Notes under the pieces: generated by a model | What the model saw: the letters and a program-made list of their open reading frames with translations, nothing else | Told to the model about the DNA's origin: nothing | The model's database searches: none | DNA from: Lactarius indigo | Taxonomy: Eukaryota; Basidiomycota; Agaricomycetes; Russulales; Russulaceae | Assembly: GCA_025766275.1 (NCBI GenBank) | Contig: JAFKAC010000010.1 | Span: 806,001 to 870,000, forward strand | Length of the DNA: 64,000 nt | Direction: 5' to 3' | In this document: positions 30,530-42,226 of the stretch, one piece after another | How the letters are laid out: each line of letters begins with the position of its first letter | Position numbering within the stretch: the first letter of the stretch is position 1 | Made by a program: the position numbers and the translations under genes

Positions 30530-33291
30530 GAAAAGATATTATTTCACCATATCGTGTGCATCACTACCAGAACGAGAAAATGTTGCGGCTTCCTTTACGT
30601 CCTCGAACCCATCTCGGCTCTGGACTGATACCCCGTTTCACATAGGTCATGTGGCGTAAGTACTTCTGAGGGTGTTTTGCCTCTTTAGATTCCAGTGACG
30701 TAGGTTTGTAATCGGTCTACGCCACCTGAAGACTCATCCTCCCGAACGCCAATTCGTGCCCGAAATCAACCCTTTCTACTAACCCTACTGTCTGGGCATT
30801 TTGTCCATTAGATGACCCCGTTGAGTGTATCTGGGATAATATGCAGTGTGCACTCCTGCGCTGCTACGTGCGGGTCTTTTCAGTGGGACCATGCATTCAC
30901 GTACAGTACTGTATCACGGAGACCCGAATTACTCGCCGTTTGTCAAATACCAGTCATCACAGTTAGCCGGATTCCATCCACGGAAGTTACTTTTTTATGT
31001 GGAGCAGAGTTAACATTCTTGGTTTTGTTCTACCGTGCACCAACGCGGTTCATTCCATGACGGTCCAGATCGTTCAGAAATGATGATCTGTGTCCACATT
31101 CCGACGGCTTTGTCCCGCATTTGTCTCGCGTTCTCACTCTAACCTCTGAGATAGTAAGCCGCGATGCCCCGGCTTTCAGCCTGTGCGCTCGTACGTTTTG
31201 ACAGTGGCCTTGTTTCTTTTTTTTTTTTTTTTTGGTACCAGTATCTGATTCCGCACAGATCACCATGTAAAAAAGCACTGACGTGATGATGACAATTTTT
31301 TTTGGCATGTCACCACTTCTCTCTCGAAATCATTACTACGACTTGGACACGCGTAACCGCGGAACTGGTCCCGGTCAAGGTACAGTTACTGTAACTTGTC
31401 ATATTGAACCCTTGTGCTCGAAAGGGGCAGCGGGGTCACTTGGTCGCTTTCTCAAACTTGAAGTCGCTATCCAATACAGTACTATCATCAACAACTCGAT
31501 GCGGAGTGAGACAATCAGCCATGTGTACCTTTTTTTTTTTTTGGTTGACTGCATGACATTTACATATTTGATATCGCACTGGCAGCTGTTACTGTTTTAG
31601 CGGTACACTCTGACCGTGACACTCTCAATTCATGTTGTCTAAGTAGGACCAAGGTCCGTGATTCTCGGGTCACAAGACCTGTACACTTCTCTTCATCACA
31701 GGTGCTCGTTGGAAAGTTAGACATGGCAGACGGCCCCAGCCATCCACGAGGTCATGATTCCCAAGCCCAAGCCCACTTCTACATGCACCCACTGCCACTG
31801 TGGACACGTCTGCGCCATGCTTCCACCTCTTACGATGCAGCCGTTCCGAATAGTCGTGGATTGGACGATACACGCACCTGTGCCGGCGGATACGCTCGCG
31901 CAGCCCGGAACGGACCACCCATATCAGCGAGCTCGCAGCTTGTCTTGCATTCACCAAATTTGCCGTGGACCATTGCCATTGGGCCGATTGGTTCACTGCC
32001 GAGTTTCTTCATTAGCAAAGTAGTCGTCAGTGCAAGGTAACAACCCCGGCGGCGCTGACGAACCTACATAGTGCACGTGACGCTCATGACCTGCATGACC
32101 CTCGAAGAGGGGCCGCACCTGGTGAGCGCTCTCGCGTGCAGCGTCACATAGCCGTGTACAAGCAATGTTGCGTGTGCATGGGTGACAGTTGGGAGTGTGG
32201 GATCCACCGGGTGGACTGGTTCGGCTCCAAATTTGGTTACCGCCGAGATCGACAAGAGCAATGAAGTAGGTGAGTCGACAGGCTCGCGTTTGGCAGGTTT
32301 TGACGCTCGACCCTTCTTAAGTTACTCCTGACTGGCCTCACCCCTTCGCACATAGGGATCTACTGCGACTGATCTCCTCGAGTCCAAACATCCCAGCCAG
32401 CCTTCCACGCAGTGTCTGTGATCCAGTCAGAGTCTTTTCAATGCACCAGCACCCCTAGTCCAAGTTTCCAGCACCACAGGTCCATGAAGTGAGTAGAGGC
32501 CGGCTGCAATTGCTGCAAATCGATACTACTTCTTGTGTATTATTAAGCAACCAACCTGATACACGAGAAGTGAGCATGTGAAGCGCTTCGTCACATATGT
32601 ATCGGGTATGCTAACGGCTGCACCTAAATGCGACCCCACCCTGGCCGCTCACTCACCTCATCGGCAAGCCAGAAGATGCACCACTTTGGCATGACCCACG
32701 CATTCACAGTGAACGCAAACCGTGTCTCGGCGGCATCAGCCTCAAGTCCACAGGCAAGCTCGATGGGGGGTGCGTGTTCCTCTTTTCAAACCACTTCATA
32801 AACCGGCAGTGGTGGTAGTCGCAACTTCACAGTGCCAGTTCGGGCCCTCTGGCTTGTCGATCATTGATCACTGTCCACCTTTTTGTACACCATGTTTCGA
32901 TTGGATTTCCGACACTTTCAGCTTCGTTCTCGATACCACTTTTGTGGGACAGGCGTCTTCGGATGGGAACCTGAGGGCCTCGTTCAGTGAAGTCATATGG
33001 CAGTAACACGTACTTCTGCTGACTGCCCTTCTTCTTGACTGTATGTGGCAATTGCCGCCTTGGGCCTTCGCCTTGCATTCGCGGACTGATCACAAGCCTA
33101 CGCCACTAAAACTCGCCAAAGACGTGGAACGCTCTCTGACTCTGAAGTGCTGTGCAGCGACGATCCCATACCCTACATCATGCGAGACTAGGTGGTTCGA
33201 GGACGTAAAAGAAGCCGTGCACCCTCTCTCGTTCTAATAGTATCTCTATCAAGGTTACGCCGTTACTGTAACATCAACTCAGCTCGGAATA
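30530..33291. other. Intergenic, source of segmental duplication
   Basis: No gene could be supported. From 30530 to about 31015 the sequence resembles, with divergence, 36570-37135 (shared landmarks near 30697, 30833 and 31003, such as TATGTGGAGCAGAG). From about 33070 to 33291 it resembles the same sequence in inverted orientation. A 19-T run is near 31219 and another T run near 31530. The part from 31060 to 33000 holds only short frames without motifs. Confidence 0.5.
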
Positions 33292-34531
33292 CGGATACGC
33301 AACGGTTTGGAACGTCGTTCTACTTTAGGTGCCGAGCGCAACATGACTAAAAGCCCAGCTAAAATTCGCACCTATAACATGGCGTGCTGCCTCATAGGTT
33401 TCCTCAAGTTCGGCGAAAATCTGTTCAGACTAACACTTCTTTTGGTGGAAAGGAAGAATCCAATTACAGAAACCAGACGGTTCCTCCAAACAAACAGTAT
33501 TTCAAAAAAAAAAAAGATTTCCAAACAAATGATTCCGTTTCTCGTCCTTACTCGGCACATCCAGGGCGGAGGGGGAGAGAGGGGTGGAGACATCGGGAAA
33601 ACAGTGTGGACGATGGGGTAGGATGTGTTGTTCTGTAGCACAAATTCAGAAACCGTATTCGACATGCACCTCATGCACGGGGCTTCGAGTGCAAAAAACT
33701 TACGGCTGACAAGTAGAACACCTCCCGAGTGAAGAATCGTTCAAGATAAGGTGCATCCGGGGCCTCCGAGTCTCTCGCCGTCGGAGTCGATGGGAGTCGA
33801 GGGCTGGGGAGCTGACTTGGGCTCGGGCTCGGAGATGATGGAAGAAATCGAAGAGAGCAAAGTGAAGAAATCCATGGGTGGTCGAAAATAGGTCTGTGAG
33901 CCGCTTGCGAAACTTGGTATGTCACTGAAGTTCGGATTGAACGTATGACGATGAGGAACTGTCTCTCGTCGCCTCCTTTCGAGCCTGTCTTTATACGTTC
34001 TGAGGTCGATTGCTGTCGTAATATGACCTAGCCATGCGACTCTGATGGTACGGTATCAACCCCTTATGATCTACTGTAACAATCTCATAGAAGGCAGGCC
34101 GACGATGGCGACTGCAATGTAGGCCGCGGAGGTATTGAGGTTCTGTAAGCCAAGCAACTGAGGAATATTCTTATGAAACTGTGGAGAAGGTTTCTACACG
34201 TAGGAACTAGGTGTAGAATGCTCCCAATGCACAGTACACGCGTGCATGTGCCGTACACGATGTGTTCTCCATTTATTCAATGGGGAATTCGCGGCTAATC
34301 CGATGTTTCGACTTTGAAGTTGACTCGGACGCGCAACCGAAAAATTGCTGAAGGCTGCTCTTATCGCCCTCGATACCCGTACAGTGCGGGATTTGGTGAT
34401 GAGCGCTGTTTGAGTTCGACTGGCTGCCTTGACCCATGGAAGGAGGTGCGCATTACTTACAGAGTACGGCGATACATTGAAGCAGATACCACGACTGTGG
34501 CGGGAGCCTGAGACTGGTTGCGCAACAGCGT
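33292..34531 (-). repeat. Left arm of a 1240-bp palindrome
   Basis: Reverse complement of 35330-36569. Every landmark I compared pairs with a constant coordinate sum of 69861, including a 12-base A/T run, so the arms are collinear without indels and look identical. Identity stops at 33291/36570 outside and at 34532/35329 inside, but weaker similarity continues on both sides. The arm contains a candidate pheromone gene (33741-33875) with its promoter, and a TSR3 tail fragment at the outer end. Confidence 0.93.
33741..33875 (-). CDS. Candidate mating pheromone precursor, copy 1
   Basis: 44 codons, identical to the copy at 35986-36120. The protein begins MDFFTLL, continues Ser/Pro-rich and ends DSDGERLGGPGCTLS. 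Basidiomycete pheromone precursors are 35-80 residues, often start MD.F, carry a charged pair (commonly ER) that marks N-terminal processing, and end in a CaaX box for farnesylation and carboxymethylation; CTLS fits a CaaX box. The predicted mature peptide, ERLGGPGC with a lipid, is at the short end of known lengths. A TATAAA box lies about 115 bp upstream of the ATG. No pheromone receptor was seen in the window. A different frame over the same DNA is open longer but has no motif. Confidence 0.55.
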   Translation of the reverse strand: MDFFTLLSSISSIISEPEPKSAPQPSTPIDSDGERLGGPGCTLS

Positions 34532-35329
34532 GCTGCAGTGACCGTTCCTGTCTCTGCTGAGGACTCCAGAGATCGCAGTTCTAGGCCACCTCTTCGTGGT
34601 GCCCAAAGCTCAAGAGAGTGTAGACATTTCTTGGAAGATGGACCTGAGCCCGCAAGCTGTAGGGTGGGTCAGATCCGGTCAGATTTCACGGCGTGGTGTG
34701 CAGGTGTTGGGTAAGGTTCAGTTGGCGATGCAAAGTGCTCGGGCCGGACCAAGCGTGTCGAGTCGAAGGATCACCGTGACTCGGTGTGCGTACGATCCTT
34801 GGTACCGTGACGATCCCACCAGGCACATTGGCCACTATTGTGGCGCGTGCATCCATGCGCACACACGCCGCAGACGCCGACGATGCGCGATTGTCGGGTC
34901 TCTCAGCCTGAGCTTTTTGTCGTTATCGACGTGACACCCTCGTGCTAGCGCCTACACCTCATTCTTTGCCTTTTGTTGGCTTTCGACTCCCGCGGCTAAT
35001 CCCCGCTCAGCTTATCCACCTTCCTATGAGACCTGGGCTTTCCCGTGTCAGGTTCTCCGACGGTCGCACATCGTCAGCGTGTGGCGTGTGTGCGTGCGGA
35101 CGCACACGCCGCCGTGACGGCCAACGTGACCCACTGGCGGGCACACACACACACGTACCGAGCCATTGGGATCTTCGCCGTGCTCGGTCCCGGGTTCGAA
35201 CGGCTGGAGCACTGCGTCAACCATCAGCTTCACCCAACACCCTGCATTGCACACCGCGCCGTGAAACCCGACCCACCACTCTACATCCTACGGGCTCAGG
35301 CTCACTACGGGGGGTAGGGCCACCGCAGT
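34532..35329. repeat. Diverged palindromic spacer
   Basis: The 798 bp between the identical arms are themselves an imperfect inverted repeat centred near 34930. For example the stretch around 34830-34900 resembles the reverse complement of 35060-35150, with shared CACACACGCC and TTGGCC landmarks. So the palindrome was once longer, and its centre has diverged. No gene was found. Confidence 0.7.
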
Positions 35330-35865
35330 ACGCTGTTGCGCAACCAGTCTCAGGCTCCCGCCACAGTCGTGGTATCTGCTTCAATGTATCGCCGTACTCT
35401 GTAAGTAATGCGCACCTCCTTCCATGGGTCAAGGCAGCCAGTCGAACTCAAACAGCGCTCATCACCAAATCCCGCACTGTACGGGTATCGAGGGCGATAA
35501 GAGCAGCCTTCAGCAATTTTTCGGTTGCGCGTCCGAGTCAACTTCAAAGTCGAAACATCGGATTAGCCGCGAATTCCCCATTGAATAAATGGAGAACACA
35601 TCGTGTACGGCACATGCACGCGTGTACTGTGCATTGGGAGCATTCTACACCTAGTTCCTACGTGTAGAAACCTTCTCCACAGTTTCATAAGAATATTCCT
35701 CAGTTGCTTGGCTTACAGAACCTCAATACCTCCGCGGCCTACATTGCAGTCGCCATCGTCGGCCTGCCTTCTATGAGATTGTTACAGTAGATCATAAGGG
35801 GTTGATACCGTACCATCAGAGTCGCATGGCTAGGTCATATTACGACAGCAATCGACCTCAGAACG

Positions 35866-35871
35866 TATAAA
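35866..35871 (+). promoter_or_regulatory. TATA box of pheromone-like gene copy 2
   Basis: CGTATAAAG, 115 bp before the ATG at 35986. The mirror copy is at 33990-33995 on the minus strand. The spacing suits a start site near 35900 and a short leader. Confidence 0.5.
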
Positions 35872-35985
35872 GACAGGCTCGAAAGGAGGCGACGAGAGAC
35901 AGTTCCTCATCGTCATACGTTCAATCCGAACTTCAGTGACATACCAAGTTTCGCAAGCGGCTCACAGACCTATTTTCGACCACCC

Positions 35986-36120
35986 ATGGATTTCTTCACT
36001 TTGCTCTCTTCGATTTCTTCCATCATCTCCGAGCCCGAGCCCAAGTCAGCTCCCCAGCCCTCGACTCCCATCGACTCCGACGGCGAGAGACTCGGAGGCC
36101 CCGGATGCACCTTATCTTGA
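35986..36120 (+). CDS. Candidate mating pheromone precursor, copy 2
   Basis: Identical in sequence to copy 1 (33741-33875) but on the opposite strand of the palindrome. The start context CACCCATGG is favourable. The stop TGA follows CTLS directly, leaving the CaaX box at the very C-terminus as farnesylation requires. The two genes are divergently transcribed, 2.1 kb apart. Two identical copies would raise dosage of one pheromone rather than add specificity. The assignment rests on architecture alone. Confidence 0.55.
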   Translation: MDFFTLLSSISSIISEPEPKSAPQPSTPIDSDGERLGGPGCTLS

Positions 36121-36569
36121 ACGATTCTTCACTCGGGAGGTGTTCTACTTGTCAGCCGTAAGTTTTTTGCACTCGAAGCCCCGTGCATGAGGTGCATGTC
36201 GAATACGGTTTCTGAATTTGTGCTACAGAACAACACATCCTACCCCATCGTCCACACTGTTTTCCCGATGTCTCCACCCCTCTCTCCCCCTCCGCCCTGG
36301 ATGTGCCGAGTAAGGACGAGAAACGGAATCATTTGTTTGGAAATCTTTTTTTTTTTTGAAATACTGTTTGTTTGGAGGAACCGTCTGGTTTCTGTAATTG
36401 GATTCTTCCTTTCCACCAAAAGAAGTGTTAGTCTGAACAGATTTTCGCCGAACTTGAGGAAACCTATGAGGCAGCACGCCATGTTATAGGTGCGAATTTT
36501 AGCTGGGCTTTTAGTCATGTTGCGCTCGGCACCTAAAGTAGAACGACGTTCCAAACCGTTGCGTATCCG

Positions 36570-37856
36570 GATCATGCACACCAGAGTTGAGCCAGTCTGA
36601 TGGCAAGTCAACGGTGTGACCTCGATAGGGATATTATCGTGTGGATCGCTACCAGAACGGGAGAGGGTGTACGTCTTCCTCGAACCAACTTTATATGATG
36701 CGGGGTATGGGATCGTCCACTTCTGACGTCTCCGGCGAGCTCTGGTGGCGTAGGTTTATGATCGGCCCGCGCCATATGAAGGCAGACTCAGCTTCGCAGA
36801 CGCCAATCCCTTGGCCAATCCTTACAATCCTTACAGTAACCTGCTACAAACTGACTTACCCAGACATTTCATGATTAGATGATCCCCCTTGCTAGTCACG
36901 GCGAGTGTATCTGGGGACATATGCGCGCGCTTCTCGCCCTCAGAGCAGGTCTTTGTCAGCGAGATCGGGCACTCAGATAGTACTGCGAAGATTATGTTAC
37001 TGTAGGTAAATACCAGTCTGCCGGATTTCATTCTCAGAGGCAAAATTGTAAAATACAAGTTTTGAATTCAATGGATAATAATAATATATTAGTTTAATAT
37101 TACTCTGCTCATAGCTTTTCTATGTGGAGCAGAGCGAGTGCTTAAAGCACTCAGCGGAGGCATACCATATCACAAGCATGTAGGCGAACAATACGAGATC
37201 GGAGACATATGGTGTTACTGGTGTGCCAGCCGTGGGTGTCGGCGTTGGAGCGTAGGAAAGGAACGTGGAGAAGGATGGGGTGGCGACCATTGAGCACGTT
37301 TCTTGCAGGTAACAAGATGAGCTGCATGCGGAACCAAAATTTAATAGACTTCCAGTTCTAGACAGGACTTGTTGGCGTGCCAACGATTCGTACTCAATCC
37401 ACAGGAGAAATAACAAAGATAGAGCACAAGAGGAATAACTGGAATAGGAAAGTCCAGGTATCTGACTCCTAGTCCTTGGGTGCTAGAGTCAGCTAGAATC
37501 GTATTGGCTGCTCAAATGAGGATTGATATGGGGTTAGAGAGAACGGTCACCGGACTACTTGGGTGCATCACGCGCAGCGCGCACCTCTGTCACAAAATCG
37601 TCACACTGACGGCGGCGTTAAATCAGTCACTTCCAATGTGCATTTGCACGTTCGAATCGAGTTTTCACACAGTGGTCGGTGGTTGGAATGAGCTCCAAAA
37701 CTATAAATTCCCAAATCTACTGTGCATAGCATGGCAAAAATTTAAACAGATATTGAGCAGGTATATTGATGTTTGTAGGCCCCGACGCCAGGTTGGGGGA
37801 GGCGAGGAATAGAGCTGAAAACCAAAAGTGGCATGATTGGGTGTTGATCAATGTCG
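36570..37856. other. Intergenic, diverged TSR3-downstream copy
   Basis: 36570 to about 37135 resembles 30450-31015 (landmarks CCAGTCTGATGGC, GTGTATCTGGG, ATGTGGAGCAGAG). A minus-strand frame at 37120-37416 ends with a Thr/Pro-rich stretch and a hydrophobic segment but has no family match, and its end lies in the duplicated sequence, so I do not call it. The rest is AT-rich and featureless. Confidence 0.45.
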
Positions 37857-38602
37857 TTATGTTGATGGCCCAGCCACTGAAACATCGTCGATGCGGGGTT
37901 GTTTTTGGTGGTGCGGATTGAACAGCCCCTCGAAACGGGGGTCTGACTTCAGCTCGGGGTTTGCTTCAAACTCCTTCTTGATCCTCTCGACAATATCAGC
38001 TTTTTTACCCCTTTCTCGCAGCGAAAGAGCGTTGGCGATATCTTTCAAATCCTGCATTCGCCTTCTCTTGCTTAGCGGCCCCGTAAAAACGCATGGGAAG
38101 TCTGCCTTGCGTTTGCGTTGCGCCTGATCCCAAGCGGCCTTCCGGGCGAGTTCCTCTTTCTGGGGTAGCGCCCCCGCCTCTTCACATAGTTGTTGCGGCT
38201 CTAGGCGGCGTTCCAGGACTCTTGTGTCGACGTCTTTTGCATGAACTGAGGTACCTTCCCTGGTCTCCTTTGAGTGTATAAAGCGTACAATGGTTTGACT
38301 AAGGGAACGATGATATGTCAGCAGTGCACCAAAATCGCCCTGTAATCTCTCAATCTTGCGCTCAAGCTCTGCGAGTTGTTCCTCGAGTAACTTGGAACAG
38401 CCACGTTGGAGTGTGGCAGAAGAACATGGAGACGCAGGACGCGATACGGAGCGGGTCTGTGCAAGGTATAATCATGTATGAGTGCCGGACCATCCGAGTC
38501 AGGGAGACATCTCCGTACATTTACGACGTTGTCCTCGGTCCCCAGGCTGACTTGAGGACTCTCTTCCCTCTTCAAATGAAATACGGCATGATGGTGGGCC
38601 AT
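37857..38602 (-). CDS. SAP-domain protein with coiled coil
   Basis: Two exons: 38602-38525 and 38456-37857; 225 residues. The middle part is a coiled coil (KLLEEQLAELERKIERLQ). A basic stretch (RKRKADF, SKRRR) that could be a nuclear signal leads to a SAP motif, MQDLKDIANALSLRERGKKA then DIVERIKKEFE, near residues 160-190. SAP motifs bind AT-rich or structured DNA in chromatin and RNA-processing proteins. The C-terminus is short and polar. The start is chosen at MAHHHAVF; an upstream exon cannot be excluded because the frame is open a little further. I cannot name the orthologue. Confidence 0.65.
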
Positions 38603-39100
38603 CAAAGGATCAGTACTATCAGTTATTGAGTAAGCAGGGGGCAATGCCCGAGCCAAAATTGGCAAGTCGTTAAGACTATGTAATAATCGAGCTAGCTGTG
38701 TTAAAATAAAAGAAAATCTATTCACTTATGACGCATCGTATAAAATCGTAGTGGCCGATACAAATTAGGGTATCACAACGGATAACTGTAACATAGAAGG
38801 GTATAAAAAGACACAAAGGGGCTTAAGAGCGGAAAGGAACGGCAGTGAAAAAAAAAGTAGAAACATGCTATGGGCTGGGAAGAGACAAACAAAGAAACAA
38901 ACGAAACGAGAGACGACAGCAATATGCACCCTGCTGGAAAACTAGCAAAAGGAGACAAGTGGGCGAATAAACGAGCCAAAATCGTGAAACCAAATAGAAA
39001 ATGATAAATACAAATCGTCGTGCTGCTATCAACTGTCAGTGAATACGAATGCGGAAAGTAGTAGATACGTACATGGATGCGCAAATGTGAGTGCAATAAC
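38603..39100. other. Intergenic
   Basis: Sequence between the SAP gene and the end of the kinase gene, with an A-rich plus strand. The long minus-strand hydrophobic frame here is a product of that skew. I see nothing else. Confidence 0.5.
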
Positions 39101-42100
39101 TCACACCTGCCGCGGAGCAAACTTGCTCGCGGCGCGCTTCCAAAGACACTTGAGACGAGGCAGGACGGAGCTCTTCTCGGCGGCATCTGGTCGAGATGAA
39201 GAGGGCGGTGCGACCTCAGGCAAGGGCGAGGACGAGGGGGAAAACGCATCCTTCCAACCTGATGGGAGGTCGAACACCGGCTCTTCACCAGCGTCTAGAG
39301 ACTTGATAGTCGTGCGCACGAGGGCTTCATCGTCCTCGGGGGTCGTCTGGGTTATCTCCGCCACTCTCTCATTGAGATAAATGGCGGAGTCCTCAAAAGC
39401 CGCGATCAAGCCAGGAGGGAAGATTGGGTCTTCACCCTCATTCGGGGAACGCACCGAGTCGCGTAGGACCTCGGTGGTGCATCCTTCTGTGGCGGATCCG
39501 CGAGGCGGTTGACGAGAGTAAATCGATGGTGGGGAAGTGCTCATAAACTGTGGATTTCCAAAGGACAGGAAAGAAAAATCGCTTGATGAAGCTACAAAGT
39601 AAGAAGGGGTATATGGTTCGGCTGTGCCGGGGTCGAACGACGAATGCACGTCGCTGCCATCGGGATTAGATTCCCCAACGGCCATTGATGGGTTCACCCA
39701 TGTGAAGTTCGGATACGGATCTGGGTCGATAGAGTACCGGGCTACGTCCTCGGTGGAAGGGGGGAGTTTGTCACCCAAAGCGTCGGAGGCCCCAGGGACG
39801 GGCTCGCGCGTAGGATGGGATGCTAGGTAAGACATTTAGCACCATACGATGTCGAAACGAAGCTAACAAAAAGGCTCACAGGATGAACCAACACTCGTCA
39901 CATCTTGCCAATCGCTGATAATTTTGTCAATCGGTAGCGCTCGACGAGGCAGGGTATTGGGACTCACATATCCGCGAAGAATGTGGCGCCCTTGACGACC
40001 GAGAAATCTGCTCTGGCGTCTTGATTCGGACAGAACAACTGTAAAGGAGGATTAATGGGAGGATACTGTTGAGGTCGTGGGTATCTACCTTCTTCAAGAG
40101 GTCTCCGAACGACCTGTTCTGGAAGATGATCCCGAGTGAGAATGTTGACATCATTGCCTTCAGATAACTAGTTGGATTCTCGTGCGAACCCAGCCAAGGA
40201 AACTATATTGAGGTGATCAAAAACGGTATGATCAAAAAGACAGCGGAACATACCTTATTAAGGTAGAAAACGTGCAGGAACACGCCGTACGAAAACCAGT
40301 CAACGCTGTAGGAATACTCCATGCCACACAAGACTTCCGGGGCCATGTAAGGAAGCGTGCCACAAATGTCGCGGGACACAGGCTCGAAAATGTCGCCGCT
40401 ATCCGCCCCAAGCGAACCGCTGAGATGCGACTCTGTGGACATTATAACCTCCAGGCTGCACGCCAATCCGAAATCGCCGAGAACAATATGACCGTCATTC
40501 TTGATCATGACATTCTCCAACTTGATGTCCCGATGGATGATTCCGAGGCTATGTAGATGATCGATTGCGCACGCCTGAGGTTTCAGCGTGAGTACGCGAC
40601 CCTTCCGACAAGTGAAGAGAGATACCAATTCTGCAGACGCAAGCTTCTTGTCGGCCTCGAGCATTTGGATTTCGAATAATGAAGAGACACAGTACTCCTG
40701 AAGATCCGAAATGAGGTCTCTGTCATGAGATGGGAAATCACACTTACAGAGATCAAGTAGAAATTATCGGAATCATGGAACGAAGCTAACAAACCCAAGA
40801 GATAAGGGTGATCGGATGCCTGACGCATAACGCGCTGCTCTGCAAGAACTGCGTGAACAATGTCTCGCTCTTCCGCAATGGCTTTGCTGATAATCTTGAT
40901 CGCGCAGTCACGCCGATTCTTCTTGTGAATAGCAAACAGTACTGCGCCAAATGCGCCGTTGCCGAGGTAGGAGACGAATTCATAATCTGTGGATGAAGGA
41001 GGCTGACATGGGAGAGACTTCGGAAGTTCGGATGAAACTATTGGGGAAACTGAGCCACAATCTGTGGATGAAGGAGGCTGACACGAAATAGACTTCTGGA
41101 TTACGAGATCGGACGAAAGTATTGGGGAAACTGAACAAAGAGAGGAAGTGGGCTGCACGAAAGGGATAGGCATGACGTCCGGGGTATCGTTCGCGACGCA
41201 GTGAGTCAGGTGCAGGGGGATGGTTTCGAATCCGTCGGAATTGGAGGCGACGTTGACCTCAGGTCCGGACCAGTTCTCAACGAGTGCGGACATGGGCTCC
41301 ATTATCTGAGCGAGCGTAGCTTCCGGAGTAGCGAGAGGAGGCGCAACCTCGCCATGATGCACCACGTCTGCCTTGGATTGAGGCCCCAAGCCGAGGCTAA
41401 AAACATGCGTGATTTGCGAGTCGAACTCGGACGTCGGTTCCACCGATTTGGTCAACCAGTCGTCGTCGTCGTCTTCGCCCAAGTCATCGTCGTCCGACTC
41501 CGGATCTTCGGCGAGCGGCCGGAAACACGATGCAGGGAGAAGGGGTTCCTCGACTTCGTCTTGCTCTGGGATGGAGGTGAGAGTGACGCTGGCGAGCTTC
41601 GCTGGAGTTGTACTACGCTTGGCAGGGGGAGCTGAGGATTTCGTGCCGCTCTTCTGCACCGGGGAACGGGTCTGGGGTGAGAGGGACTGAGGCTGTCTCG
41701 GTGCGGCGAGAGTGGTGGGGACGATGTTCTTCGCGCGGGGAGAAGTTGGCTTCTTTGCGCCCAGACCGGGAGGTGCGGGAGGGGAGCGCGACTTGGGGGT
41801 TGTGCTGGGGGTTGCGACGTGTTTCTTCGAACCAGTAACGGAGGCTAGAACCTTGGGAACCTCAGCCTTCAGTGGGACAATCGGAGACTTTACAGATCCC
41901 TTGACGGCATTGCTCCGTTTGAGGGGAAGAGGACTGTTGACCACCGGCGGAAGCGGTGGCTTCGACTCCTTGAACTGAGAAATCATGGCCTTGTGGCCGG
42001 CGATCTGCTTGCTGACTGCCTCTGCCGCGCGCTTCAGCCGGTGCGGGAACCTTGCGTCCGGCGAAGCCGAAGTTGCACGGGGGGGACTGTCGGAGGGGTT

Positions 42101-42226
42101 GCGATGTTGCTTGGGGATATCCTTCTGCTTGTAAAGACGCATTGTAGATCTTACGAATTGCTTGTACGTGGGAGTACTGGGCGATGCAAGAACAAGGAGG
42201 CGAGGTAGAGAGATACTGATAGACAT
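39101..42226 (-). CDS. AGC-family protein kinase
   Basis: Seven exons: 42226-40748, 40697-40626, 40574-40254, 40202-40089, 40038-39968, 39914-39895, 39822-39101; 932 residues. About 410 disordered Ser/Pro/Lys-rich residues precede the kinase domain. Visible are YLGNGAFGAVLFA (G-loop), CAIKII (ATP lysine), HRDIKLENV (catalytic loop), DFGLA, and CGTLPYMAPEVL with the activation-loop Thr. DIDW marks the end of the catalytic core. The C-tail contains YPNFTWVNPSM, which has the form of an AGC hydrophobic motif (FxxFT/S-aromatic). This layout suggests a kinase activated by PDK1-type phosphorylation, but the subfamily is not clear. The tail beyond the motif is acidic. The small exon at 39895-39914 and its downstream intron are the least certain parts. 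Confidence 0.78.

Larger units (their letters stand above)
35330..36569 (+). repeat. Right arm of a 1240-bp palindrome
   Basis: Mirror of 33292-34531. In the plus direction it reads promoter (TATAAA at 35866), pheromone-like ORF (35986-36120), a GTAAGT..CTACAG intron-like segment (36158-36228), a T12 run and finally a fragment similar to TSR3 exon 6 (GCCGAACTTGAGGAAAC near 36447) leading into the diverged outer flank. Confidence 0.93.

Noticed and set aside
35180..35200. GGGTTCGAACG, similar to a tRNA T-loop box.
   Set aside because: No matching A box or cloverleaf arms nearby; it lies in the diverged palindrome spacer.
35936..36190. Longer open frame (84 codons) overlapping the pheromone-like ORF in another frame, mirrored at 33671-33925.
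   Set aside because: No motif, poor start context and Ser/Pro-rich composition expected for an alternative frame of the 44-codon ORF; kept only as an alternative to test.
37120..37416. 98-codon minus-strand frame with Thr/Pro stretch and terminal hydrophobic segment (GPI-like).
   Set aside because: No signal peptide, and its 3' end is within the duplicated TSR3-downstream sequence.
38773..39288. Minus-strand frame rich in Phe/Tyr/Ser resembling transmembrane segments.
   Set aside because: It overlaps the real C-terminal exon of the kinase gene in another frame and an A-rich intergenic stretch.
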